Assembly (NCBI RefSeq): GCF_015355755.1
Contig: NZ_JACVEE010000005.1
Location: 62,001 to 126,000, forward strand
Length of the DNA: 64,000 nucleotides
Origin: Nocardia sp. XZ_19_385
Lineage (GTDB): Bacteria; Actinomycetota; Actinomycetes; Mycobacteriales; Mycobacteriaceae
Reading direction: 5' to 3'
The translations under genes were made by a program, and so were the position numbers. The notes below the pieces were generated by a model, which made no database searches, had not been told where the DNA came from, and saw only the letters and a list, made by a program, of their open reading frames with translations. Below, piece after piece: positions 16,565 to 24,389 of the stretch. Positions within the stretch are counted from its first letter, which is position 1; each line of letters begins with the position of its first letter.

Positions 16565-17667
16565 TGCTGAACCGGGTACTCGGCAGCCAGGCGTTCATGT
16601 CGATCGCGGGCGCCGTCGTCATCGGGCTGCTCGCGATCGCCGGCTACTTCGTCGCCTTCGATCCGCTGCACAAGACGCAGAGCTATTGCGCGATCATGCC
16701 GGACAGCATCGGGCTGTACCAGGGCAATCAGGTGACCATGCGCGGAATCACCGTCGGCACGGTCACTTCGGTGCGCAACCAGGGCACCGACGTGCGCGTC
16801 GACTTCGAGGTCGACGCCGATTACCCCGTGCTCTCGGACGCCGGGGCCACCACGGTCTCCGACACCGTCGTCGCGGATCGTGAACTGGCCGTGCTGTCCT
16901 CGGGCAAGGACACCGAACGCTGGGGCGGCGGGCAGTGCATCACCAAGACGCTGACCCCGAAGAGTCTCACCCAAACCCTCACGGCGCTGGCGCAATTGTC
17001 CGACCAGATCGTGGGACCCGATCCGGCGCAACCGAACTCGCTCGCCGACGGCCTGTCCGCCCTGGACCGCGCGACCGCGGGCACCGGGCCGCAGATCAAC
17101 GAGCTGATCAAGAAGCTGGGCTCGGCGCTGAAGACGCCGGACGCCGATATCGCCGATCTAGCGGGCATTTTCGACGCGTTCGCCTCGGTGTCGGTCAAGG
17201 TGCAGGAGCACTGGGGTGACCTGCAAACGATGCTGACCCGGCTCGGACCCGCACTGCACCAGGCCAATACCGAGCTGCTCGGGCCGGGCACCGAGCTGTT
17301 CGACGGGCTGCGGCAGCTGCTGCCGATGCTCAACGACATCACCACCATGTTCGGCGGGCAGATCGGTGCGCTGCTCGACCAGAGCATCCCGCTGATCAAG
17401 CTGCTGCGCGCCAATGTCGGATCGTTGCGCGAGATCGTGCTGACCACGCCGGTGGTCGCGTCCGCGTTCCAGAGCGTGCTGGATCCGCGGACCGGGGCGC
17501 CCGGAATCGGCTATGCGCCACCGAAGGTCGCGATACCGCAGCAGAACGCGGAGCAGGTCTGCGCCGCGCTCAACGCCCTCACTCCCGGGCGCTGCGCGGG
17601 CGCGGCCGACGGGATGATGCATGTTTCCTTGACGCAGCTGGTGCTGGGATCGGTTGGTGCGCAGTGA
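16564..17667 (+). CDS. mceD: MceD-family substrate-binding protein
   Basis: A 367-residue Mce subunit starting at ATG 16564, one base inside the mceC stop (TGATG). Membrane anchor at about 10-32, MCE domain with 'GNQVTMRGITVGTVTSVRN', then a long tunnel region and a C-terminal part with two cysteines ('AEQVCAALNALTPGRCAG'). Fits the fourth subunit position. Confidence 0.93.
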   Translation: MLNRVLGSQAFMSIAGAVVIGLLAIAGYFVAFDPLHKTQSYCAIMPDSIGLYQGNQVTMRGITVGTVTSVRNQGTDVRVDFEVDADYPVLSDAGATTVSDTVVADRELAVLSSGKDTERWGGGQCITKTLTPKSLTQTLTALAQLSDQIVGPDPAQPNSLADGLSALDRATAGTGPQINELIKKLGSALKTPDADIADLAGIFDAFASVSVKVQEHWGDLQTMLTRLGPALHQANTELLGPGTELFDGLRQLLPMLNDITTMFGGQIGALLDQSIPLIKLLRANVGSLREIVLTTPVVASAFQSVLDPRTGAPGIGYAPPKVAIPQQNAEQVCAALNALTPGRCAGAADGMMHVSLTQLVLGSVGAQ

Positions 17668-18746
17668 GAACGGTGACCCTGCGGATTCCGGATCGGAAAG
17701 CGGTGCGGCGCACCGCACTCGCGCTGGCTCTCACGGCCTCGGTAGCGGTCGGCGGGTGCGGTTTCGACCCCTCGTCGGTACCGGTGCCCGGCACCTCGGT
17801 GTCCGGTCCGACCTACCGGTTGCAGATCGAGTTCGCGAACGTGCTGAATCTGCCCGCGCGGGCGAAGGTTATCGCCAACGGCGCACAGATCGGCACCGTC
17901 GACAAGGTCACCGTGGTCCCCGCCGACAAGGCTCCGGCCGGGCGCGGCGGTTACGTCGTGGTGGACGCCGACATCTCGAAGTCGGTCCAGCTGCCCTCGA
18001 GCACCATCGCCGAGTTGCGGCAGAACACCGTGCTCGGTGACATCCACATCGCCTTGACCACGCCCCCGGACGGTTTCGGCCAGCTGCTCGGCTCCGAAGC
18101 GGTCATCGATCTGGCGCACAGCCGCCCGCCGGTGCAGCTCGAGGACACCATGGCCGCCATGGCGCTGTTCGTGCAGCGCGGCGCGATCGGCCAGTTGCAG
18201 GACATCATCAACCGGTTCAATTCCGTGCTGCCACAGGACCCGCGGGAGACGGCGCGGATCTCGCAGGTGATGGGCGCCGATGCCGCCGACCTGGCCGCGA
18301 ACCTCGATGAGGTCGACAAGGCGCTGGCCGGGTTGAGTACCAATGCCCAGGTGCTGCACGATATTCAGCCCGAACTGGACAACATCCTCAGCGCCGAGTC
18401 GGTGCAGCAGGTGAACGCGACCGTGCAGTCGATCGACGGCGTCACCAAGATTTTCGGCGTGCTCGGCCCGGTCGGTGAATCGCTGGTGTGGCTGGCGCCG
18501 CTGGTGCGGTCCGGCGACGCCGCGGCCAAAGCGTTCGTGCCGCTGGCCACCGGCGGCCCGCTCGATCTGCGCTCGCCCTCGAACCTGTCCATGCTCGTCG
18601 CGTTCCTGCGCGACAAGGTGATTCCGTTCGCCGAACGCGGACCGAAGGTGAACATCACCGGCGTGCAGGTGAATTCGCAGGACACCGACGCCGAACAGGT
18701 GGACCGGATGGTGCAGGCACTGCGCATGATCGGAGCTGTGCGATGA
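17664..18746 (+). CDS. mceE: MceE-family lipoprotein
   Basis: A 360-residue Mce subunit with a lipoprotein signal instead of a plain membrane anchor: the lipobox 'AVGGC' places the modified cysteine at residue 32. This is the known distinguishing feature of MceE. The MCE domain includes 'KVIANGAQIGTVDKVTVV'. The GTG at 17664 overlaps the mceD stop (GTGA). Confidence 0.94.
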   Translation: MRTVTLRIPDRKAVRRTALALALTASVAVGGCGFDPSSVPVPGTSVSGPTYRLQIEFANVLNLPARAKVIANGAQIGTVDKVTVVPADKAPAGRGGYVVVDADISKSVQLPSSTIAELRQNTVLGDIHIALTTPPDGFGQLLGSEAVIDLAHSRPPVQLEDTMAAMALFVQRGAIGQLQDIINRFNSVLPQDPRETARISQVMGADAADLAANLDEVDKALAGLSTNAQVLHDIQPELDNILSAESVQQVNATVQSIDGVTKIFGVLGPVGESLVWLAPLVRSGDAAAKAFVPLATGGPLDLRSPSNLSMLVAFLRDKVIPFAERGPKVNITGVQVNSQDTDAEQVDRMVQALRMIGAVR

Positions 18747-19705
18747 AGATCAAGCCGGGATCGCTGGCCTCGCTCGCCGGTATCGCGACCATCCTCGTGC
18801 TCGGGGCGGCCTACCTCACCTTCGGTGTGGTGCGCTACGACCCGTTCGCCGACTACACCAATGCCTCGATGGTGCTGAAGAATTCGGGTGGTCTCGGGGT
18901 CGGCTCGCCGATCCTGCTCACCGGTATCGCGGTTGGCAAGGTGACCTCGGTCGACAGCACCGCCGCCGGTGTGGAGGTCGGGTTCCGGGTCGACGGCGAT
19001 CAGCGGCTGCCCACCGACAGCGTGGTCACCATCGAGCATCTCTCGGCGCTCGGCGAGCCGTACGTGCAGTTCGTGCCCAAGCGCGACGGCGGTCCGTACC
19101 TGCGGGACGGGCAGCGCCTGGACACCGCCGATATCCGCACGCCGCTGTCCATCGCCGAGGTGGCGCGGATGGTCACCAAGACCATGAACCAGCTCGATCC
19201 GAATGTGGTCGGTTCGCTGGTGCAGACGATGAGCAAGTCGCTGACCGGCACCGAGGCGGTCATGCCGGAGCTGGCGCGCTCCGGCGATCTGCTGGCCTCG
19301 ACCATCATGACCCGCTCGCCCAAGATCGCCGAACTGCTGAACAGTTTCCAGTTCGCGGCCAAGGACATCGACTGGGCGAATCCGGCGCTGTCGGAGGCGG
19401 CGCCGAATTTCGTGGAATTCGGCAAGGTGCTCGACGGGCTGGTCGAGGCAGTGGGCCGGGTGGTCGCGTCGGGGAACGCCCCGGAGATGTATCTGGAGGG
19501 CAATGGCCTGGTGCCGTTCCTGGAGCAGATCACGAAGTGGCTCAACGAGGTCGGGCCGGAATTGAAGTCGCTGATTCCCGGGCTGCGACCGCTGGCCGAC
19601 GCGGTGACCTCGAGCGCGCCGAAACTCGATTTGAGCACGCTCATTTCGCAGGCGTTGGAGGGCACCGACGACGACGCGGTGAAGGTGCGGGTCGCCGTCA
19701 AGTAA
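18743..19705 (+). CDS. mceF: MceF-family substrate-binding protein
   Basis: A 320-residue Mce subunit closing the A-F set. The ATG at 18743 overlaps mceE by ATGA and gives a short basic N-terminus before the membrane helix at about 8-30. The MCE domain has 'GSPILLTGIAVGKVTSVDS'. It is shorter than many MceF proteins, which often carry a Pro-rich tail; here a separate Pro-rich membrane protein follows 191 bp downstream. Confidence 0.92.
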   Translation: MKIKPGSLASLAGIATILVLGAAYLTFGVVRYDPFADYTNASMVLKNSGGLGVGSPILLTGIAVGKVTSVDSTAAGVEVGFRVDGDQRLPTDSVVTIEHLSALGEPYVQFVPKRDGGPYLRDGQRLDTADIRTPLSIAEVARMVTKTMNQLDPNVVGSLVQTMSKSLTGTEAVMPELARSGDLLASTIMTRSPKIAELLNSFQFAAKDIDWANPALSEAAPNFVEFGKVLDGLVEAVGRVVASGNAPEMYLEGNGLVPFLEQITKWLNEVGPELKSLIPGLRPLADAVTSSAPKLDLSTLISQALEGTDDDAVKVRVAVK

Positions 19706-19896
19706 GGCGCACTTCTTGCCCGGAAAGTGTCGTTGAGATTTCAGCAAATAATTAGACAACTCAACAGTGCGGCTTTGAACTGCGAAAATACCGTATGTCA
19801 AAGGTTGCTGAGATTTCAGCTAACTTCCGGTAGCCTCCCAGAAGATCAGCTATTCGTGACGGTGTTCCCTGTTTCCACAGAGAAGGCGGTACGAAG

Positions 19897-20565
19897 GTGG
19901 CATCCGAAGGCGATCCCGGACCGAGAGACGACCGGCGCGATAACACTCGCGTGCTGTCGATCGCGGCCGCACTGGCGGCCGGTGCCGCGGTGGTCGTCGC
20001 CGTTGCCATGACCATGCGCTCGGAGGAACCCGCGGACGACGCCGCACGGTCCGCCAGCTACTCCGCCGCTCCCAGTTCGCCGACCGTCGCACCGCCCCCG
20101 GCTCCACCGTTCCCCGCCCGGCAGGTCGGCGACGACTGCTCGGCCGGTGGCGTCCAGGCCCGCTGGGAGATGCTGCGCGGCAATTGGAACTGCAGCGCCG
20201 TGAAACTGGGGCCGAACGGAAAGCCGGTGGGGGAGGACTGCTCCCAAGCGGGCATCGCCAAACGCTGGGGCTTCCTGCCTGACGGCAGCTTCGCGTGCAC
20301 CCCGCCGCCGCCCTCGGTCGCCGGTGCGCCGCCCGCGCCGCCCGCGCCGGTTCCGGGCCCGCCGCCCGCACCTGACGCCCCGCCGCCCCCGCCGGAACCG
20401 GTAGCGCCGGAGTTTGTCCCGGAACCGCAGTACGTCCCCCAATACGAGCCGCCGCCGCCACCGCCCGAGCCGGTCTACGAGCCGCCTCCGCCTCCGCCGC
20501 CTCCGCCGCCGCTGCTGCCGGAGTTGCACCTGCCTCCCCTTCCCTTCTTCCCCCCACCGAGGTGA
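19897..20565 (+). CDS. Membrane-anchored protein with twin Cys repeats and polyproline tail
   Basis: A 222-residue type II membrane protein. Residues 1-18 are polar, 19-40 form the only membrane helix, and the rest would be outside. Two tandem modules of about 25 residues follow: 'VGDDCSAGGVQARW' to Cys99 and 'VGEDCSQAGIAKRW' to Cys134, each with two cysteines probably in a disulfide. The last 85 residues are dominated by proline runs that could cross the cell wall. GTG start at 19897. It follows mceF by 191 bp on the same strand; I do not recognise it as one of the standard Mce-associated proteins, but location and topology suggest a cell-envelope partner. Confidence 0.8.
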   Translation: MASEGDPGPRDDRRDNTRVLSIAAALAAGAAVVVAVAMTMRSEEPADDAARSASYSAAPSSPTVAPPPAPPFPARQVGDDCSAGGVQARWEMLRGNWNCSAVKLGPNGKPVGEDCSQAGIAKRWGFLPDGSFACTPPPPSVAGAPPAPPAPVPGPPPAPDAPPPPPEPVAPEFVPEPQYVPQYEPPPPPPEPVYEPPPPPPPPPPLLPELHLPPLPFFPPPR

Positions 20566-20822
20566 CCGGACATATGGCAGCCGCATCGCGCGAACGCTGG
20601 ACCCCGATCCGACAGGTCCTCATCGCCCTGCTGCTCTTCCTGCTATGGCGGGCGGGGCGACTATGCCACGCCCCGCCGCCGCCCTTGCCCGACCACGCTG
20701 CCCGCTCGCCCCGTCTCACCGGCGCGCACCCTTGGCAGCAGCGGCTGCACGCACCGCGCGCGGAAGCCGGTGACCTGCGGCCGCCCGCACCCATCCGCGC
20801 CTGCCGCCACATCCCGCGCTGA
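20562..20822 (+). CDS. Possible small membrane protein
   Basis: An 86-codon frame starting at GTG 20562, which overlaps the stop of the polyproline protein by GTGA; an ATG four codons later is an alternative. One hydrophobic stretch ('VLIALLLFLLW') is followed by a Pro/Arg-rich tail. G+C at third positions is high, as expected for coding sequence here. No family is recognisable, and the gene may be spurious. Confidence 0.4.
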   Translation: MTGHMAAASRERWTPIRQVLIALLLFLLWRAGRLCHAPPPPLPDHAARSPRLTGAHPWQQRLHAPRAEAGDLRPPAPIRACRHIPR

Positions 20823-20923
20823 GCCGCCCCTCGGCACCTCGATGCCGCCGCGAACACGCTGACTGACGGGGACGCCTGGAGCCGGTCCCGAAAATCGGTG
20901 GACGCGGCTGGGATCGTTGAAGG

Positions 20924-21811
20924 GTGATCGATGTTCCGGAGTTCTTCGCACGGCGGCTGGTCCGAATGGCGGGTGACCCGGGCCGGGTGTGGCTGGACAG
21001 TTTGCCCGGGCTGGTCGAGCACTGCGTCGAGTTGTGGCAGCTGAAACCCGATGGGCGGGTGCCCATGCACGGCTACGCCGGCGTGGTGCTGCCGGTGACC
21101 ACCCGCGACGGCCGGGAGGCGGTGCTCAAACTCGGCTATATCGGCCCGGAGACGCGCGACGAACCGCTGGCCCTGCGGGCCTGGCTGGGTGACGGCGCCG
21201 TCCTACTGTTCGACAGCGACCTCGAGCACGGCGCGATGCTGCTCGAACGGCTCGACCCGGACCGCTCGCTGGAAACCGAGCCGCTCGGCGCCGCCGTTCG
21301 CACCATATCGGAGCTGCTGCGCCGCTTGGCCATTCCTGCGCCGCCCACCATCTCCCGCGATCTGCGCCTGGAAGCCGCGCGCTGGGTCGAGGAACTGCCG
21401 AAAGACTGGCACCGACTAGGGCAGCCCCTGCCCCGCCGGCTCCTGGACGCCGCCGTCGACGTCTGTGCCCAGCTCGGCCCGACCGCGGACCGGCTGCTGG
21501 TCAACGAGGATCTGCACTATGAGAACGTGCTCGCCGGCCGCCGGGAACCCTGGCTGGTGATCGACCCGCAACCCCTGATCGGCGACGTCGAATTCACCAT
21601 GCTGTCCCTGCTCTGGAACCGCCTCGACCCCGGCACCCTGGACTATCGCCTCGCCGCCATCGCCGAAATCGCCGCCCTCGACCCGGACCGCGCCCGCGCC
21701 TGGACCCTGGTCCGCGCCGTCCAGAACTGGCTCTGGTTCGTCGAGGAAGGAAACACCGAAGACTTCGGCTGGCCCGCCGTCCAGCTCCTCGCCCCCTGGG
21801 CAGCGCGTTGA
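20924..21811 (+). CDS. Aminoglycoside 6-phosphotransferase-like kinase (PF04655 type)
   Basis: A 295-residue protein of the aminoglycoside/hydroxyurea kinase family. The N-lobe has 'PVTTRDGREAVLKLGY' with the ATP-binding lysine; the catalytic loop reads 'VNEDLHYENVL', where the usual HGD is changed to NED while the Asp and the downstream Asn remain; 'LVIDPQPLIGDVEF' supplies the metal-binding Asp. APH(6) enzymes phosphorylate streptomycin, but chromosomal homologues in actinobacteria often act on unknown substrates, so resistance should not be assumed. GTG start at 20924. No regulator is adjacent. Confidence 0.85.
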   Translation: MIDVPEFFARRLVRMAGDPGRVWLDSLPGLVEHCVELWQLKPDGRVPMHGYAGVVLPVTTRDGREAVLKLGYIGPETRDEPLALRAWLGDGAVLLFDSDLEHGAMLLERLDPDRSLETEPLGAAVRTISELLRRLAIPAPPTISRDLRLEAARWVEELPKDWHRLGQPLPRRLLDAAVDVCAQLGPTADRLLVNEDLHYENVLAGRREPWLVIDPQPLIGDVEFTMLSLLWNRLDPGTLDYRLAAIAEIAALDPDRARAWTLVRAVQNWLWFVEEGNTEDFGWPAVQLLAPWAAR

Positions 21812-21816
21812 ACCCG

Positions 21817-21966
21817 ATGTGGTGGCGCCGCTTCTCCGCCAAGAAGCCCGAACGCCGCCTCACCCGCCCGGCTCCCGCCCCCTGGGGCAACCACCTCCGC
21901 CCCAACCCGACGGCGACCCGGCCCTCGAATCGTCCGGCCACCCGCTACATCCGCCGGCGCTGGTGA
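21817..21966 (+). CDS. Possible 49-residue basic protein
   Basis: A short frame directly after the kinase gene, with an upstream TTG at 21808 overlapping the kinase stop and an ATG at 21817. It encodes a very basic Trp/Arg-rich peptide beginning 'MWWRRFSAKKPERR'. Third-position G+C is close to 90 percent by eye, which favours coding, but no homology or clear ribosome-binding site is visible. Confidence 0.35.
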   Translation: MWWRRFSAKKPERRLTRPAPAPWGNHLRPNPTATRPSNRPATRYIRRRW

Positions 21967-22059
21967 CTACGCCGCAGGCCTGACCGAGGGCGGTCATTAG
22001 CGGGCGACATCGCCGGACAAATGCGGCAGAGCCCGGCTGGTGCTCGATAGCGTGCAGCT

Positions 22060-23070
22060 ATGGCGGGTGATCACGACGGCTGGGCGCGAGTCCCGGAGCT
22101 GGATGCGGTGCGCGGGTTCGCGGTGGGCGGTGCGGTGATCGCGCAGACGTGGCGAGTGACCGGCGTGCCGGCAACGGTGGCGCCCGGGGTGCTGGATCCG
22201 ATGCGGCAACTGCTGGCGGTGGTGGCGGAGGGATGTTTCCTGCCGATCTTCGCCGTGCTGTTCGGGGTGAGCTTTTCGATGGTCGCCGACCGTGCCACGG
22301 CGCGGGCGGAGCAGCCGTGGCTGGTTCTGCTGCGCAGGGTTGTGGCGCTGGGGGTGCTCGGGTTGGTCCACCAGCTGTTTCAGCCGGGGGAGGCGCTATT
22401 GCCTTATGCCCTGGCGGGATTGGTGATTCTGCTGCCTGCCGCCGGGTTGCCGCGGTGGGTCGTGCTGGCCGCCGGACTCGCGGCCACCGCGGGGGCGGCG
22501 GTGCTGCTCGGCGATGGATTCGGCCTTGTCCCTGGGCTTTTCCTGCTCGGGATGGCCGGGGCCCGGTTCAGGATCGTCGAGGTGCTGCGCGAGCGCGCCT
22601 GGCTCGTGGCGATGGTGTTCGCGCTGGCCTTGCCCGCGGCGGTGCTGGCGGGGAAGTGGGAGTTCCGGACCTCGTACCTGGATCTGGCCAGTTCGGCGCC
22701 CGCGGTCGCGGGTTTGCTCGGTGCGCTGGCTTACACGACGGGGCTGCTGCTGTTGCTGCGCACCAGCTTCGGCGAACTTCTCGGCGCGGTGTTGCGGCCG
22801 ATGGGGCGGATGGCGCTGAGCAACTATCTCGGTGCGACGGTGCTGATTCTCGTGGCCGATGCCTTGCTGGACTCGAATAGCTATGGGGCGCTGCTACTTC
22901 TGGCCGTCGCGATCATCCTGCTGCAGACGGTATTCAGCGCCCTGTGGCTGCGGTGGTTGCGGTTCGGGCCGGTGGAGTGGTTGTGGCGGTGCGTGACCTG
23001 GTGGGAGTGGGCGCCGATCTGGCAGCGACGTCCGCAACCTGCGAGCCTCGGGCTGCCGCACCTCGGGTAG
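22060..23070 (+). CDS. DUF418 membrane protein
   Basis: A 336-residue protein with about eight to nine hydrophobic helices. It starts with 'PELDAVRGFAVGGAV', like the acyltransferase-3/DUF418 entry helix, and has the DUF418 hallmark 'GRMALSNYL' around residue 248. The family is widespread in actinobacteria and unassigned; a role in modifying or moving envelope lipids or sugars has been proposed by resemblance to acyltransferase-3 proteins. ATG start at 22060. It ends 6 bp from the convergent P450 gene. Confidence 0.88.
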   Translation: MAGDHDGWARVPELDAVRGFAVGGAVIAQTWRVTGVPATVAPGVLDPMRQLLAVVAEGCFLPIFAVLFGVSFSMVADRATARAEQPWLVLLRRVVALGVLGLVHQLFQPGEALLPYALAGLVILLPAAGLPRWVVLAAGLAATAGAAVLLGDGFGLVPGLFLLGMAGARFRIVEVLRERAWLVAMVFALALPAAVLAGKWEFRTSYLDLASSAPAVAGLLGALAYTTGLLLLLRTSFGELLGAVLRPMGRMALSNYLGATVLILVADALLDSNSYGALLLLAVAIILLQTVFSALWLRWLRFGPVEWLWRCVTWWEWAPIWQRRPQPASLGLPHLG

Positions 23071-23076
23071 CGCGCT

Positions 23077-24240
23077 TCACGCCAGCCGCACCGGCAGGGT
23101 GAGTGGCCCCCGGTGCCGGAAACCCGATCGCCACGGGATTTCCGAGGACTCCGTGGTCAATGTCGTTGCGGGCCAGCGGGTACAGACGTAGTCGAGGGTC
23201 GCCGCCGTGACGGTGCGGATCAGGGCGGTGCCCAGGCAGGCGTGCGGGCCGTGGCCCAGGCCGAGGTGGGGGTTGCGTTTGCGGGCCAGATCCAGGGTGC
23301 TGGGCGCGTCGAACTTCGCCGGGTCGTGGTTCGCGGCGGCCAGACAGAACAGCACTGTCTGCCCCGCGCCGATGCTGTAGCGGCCCAATTGCAGGTCGGC
23401 GGTGGCGAATCGGGGGGTCGCCAGAACTTGCGGGGAGAGGTAGCGGAGCAGTTCGTCAACGGCGCGATCGGGGGCGGCGCGCAGCAACGGAACCTGGCCG
23501 GGGTTGGTCAACAAGGCGAGGATCGCGCCCGCCACCAGATCTGCCAGCACCTCGTACCAGACGAACAGGAGATAGAAGAGCACACCCTGCAACTCCTCGG
23601 CGCTCATCTCACCGCGATCGTGGGCTGCGACGAGCCGGCCGAGCACGGAGTCGGCGGTCCGGGTGCGCTCGATGGTCCCGGTAACGATGGCGCCCATCGT
23701 CTGGAGGGTTTCGCGGGCCTGCCGCAGCGGCGCACCGGCCGCGGGCAGCAGCGTCGAATTCGCCCACGCCAGTAGCGCTTCGCGGTCCGGTCCGGCCAAG
23801 CCGAGGAGTTCGCCGAGCACCGCGGCGGGCAGCGGGACGGCGAGCCGCTCGACCAGATCGACCGGGCCCGCCGAATCCAGATCTTTCAGCAGTGATTCGA
23901 GCAGTTCGGGCGTCCGCCCGGCCCACTCGTCCAGACTGCGGGGCGACAGTTCCGCAGTGAGCACTCGCCGGAGCCGCGTGTGTTCTTCGGGTTCGGTATC
24001 GAACAGCACGCCGAAGGCGGGGGGCACCGTGAACCCGCGATAGTCCCGCGTGCCGGCATAGCTGGTGCTGGTGGCCAGCCGGTCATCGCGCAGACCCGCG
24101 CGCACATCGGCATACCCGGTCACCAGCCAGGCCGGGGGACCGTCGGGCGTGCGCACCCGATGCACGCCGCCGTCGCGGCGCAGCCGATCCAGCACCGGCC
24201 ACGGATCCGCCGCGAAGCCGTCGTCGAAGATCTCCAGCAC
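23077..24240 (-). CDS. Atypical cytochrome P450
   Basis: A bacterial-type P450 of 387 residues. The heme-thiolate loop 'GLGHGPHACLG' (Cys335) and the K-helix 'ELLR' (263-266) are present. Two normally conserved features are not: the I-helix oxygen-activation motif (A/G)GxET reads 'FVWYEVLAD', keeping Glu230 but replacing Thr by Val231, and the heme-loop Phe seven residues before Cys is Leu328. Such changes are seen in P450s that use peroxide or do non-oxygenase chemistry. Start uncertain: GTG 24240 has a GGGGG Shine-Dalgarno sequence; GTG 24255 and 24324 are alternatives. No ferredoxin gene is adjacent. It is divergent from a Na+/H+ antiporter. Confidence 0.9.
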   Translation of the reverse strand: MLEIFDDGFAADPWPVLDRLRRDGGVHRVRTPDGPPAWLVTGYADVRAGLRDDRLATSTSYAGTRDYRGFTVPPAFGVLFDTEPEEHTRLRRVLTAELSPRSLDEWAGRTPELLESLLKDLDSAGPVDLVERLAVPLPAAVLGELLGLAGPDREALLAWANSTLLPAAGAPLRQARETLQTMGAIVTGTIERTRTADSVLGRLVAAHDRGEMSAEELQGVLFYLLFVWYEVLADLVAGAILALLTNPGQVPLLRAAPDRAVDELLRYLSPQVLATPRFATADLQLGRYSIGAGQTVLFCLAAANHDPAKFDAPSTLDLARKRNPHLGLGHGPHACLGTALIRTVTAATLDYVCTRWPATTLTTESSEIPWRSGFRHRGPLTLPVRLA

Positions 24241-24389
24241 TACGCCCCCATTCACGTTGTCTGCCAATAAGTCTCGGCCGCGCTCGGTGCGCACCAAACT
24301 ACCCCGCCCACGCCGAACCAGCACCTACCGGAGGTGTTGTCGGCGCGGCTGGGTGGAAAACGGGGCTGAGCACCGCAGACTGGTCGGTC

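Noticed and set aside
20320..20565. Pro-rich CCG/CCGCC runs that look like a DNA tandem repeat
   Set aside because: They encode the polyproline tail of the membrane protein and have no fixed repeat unit.
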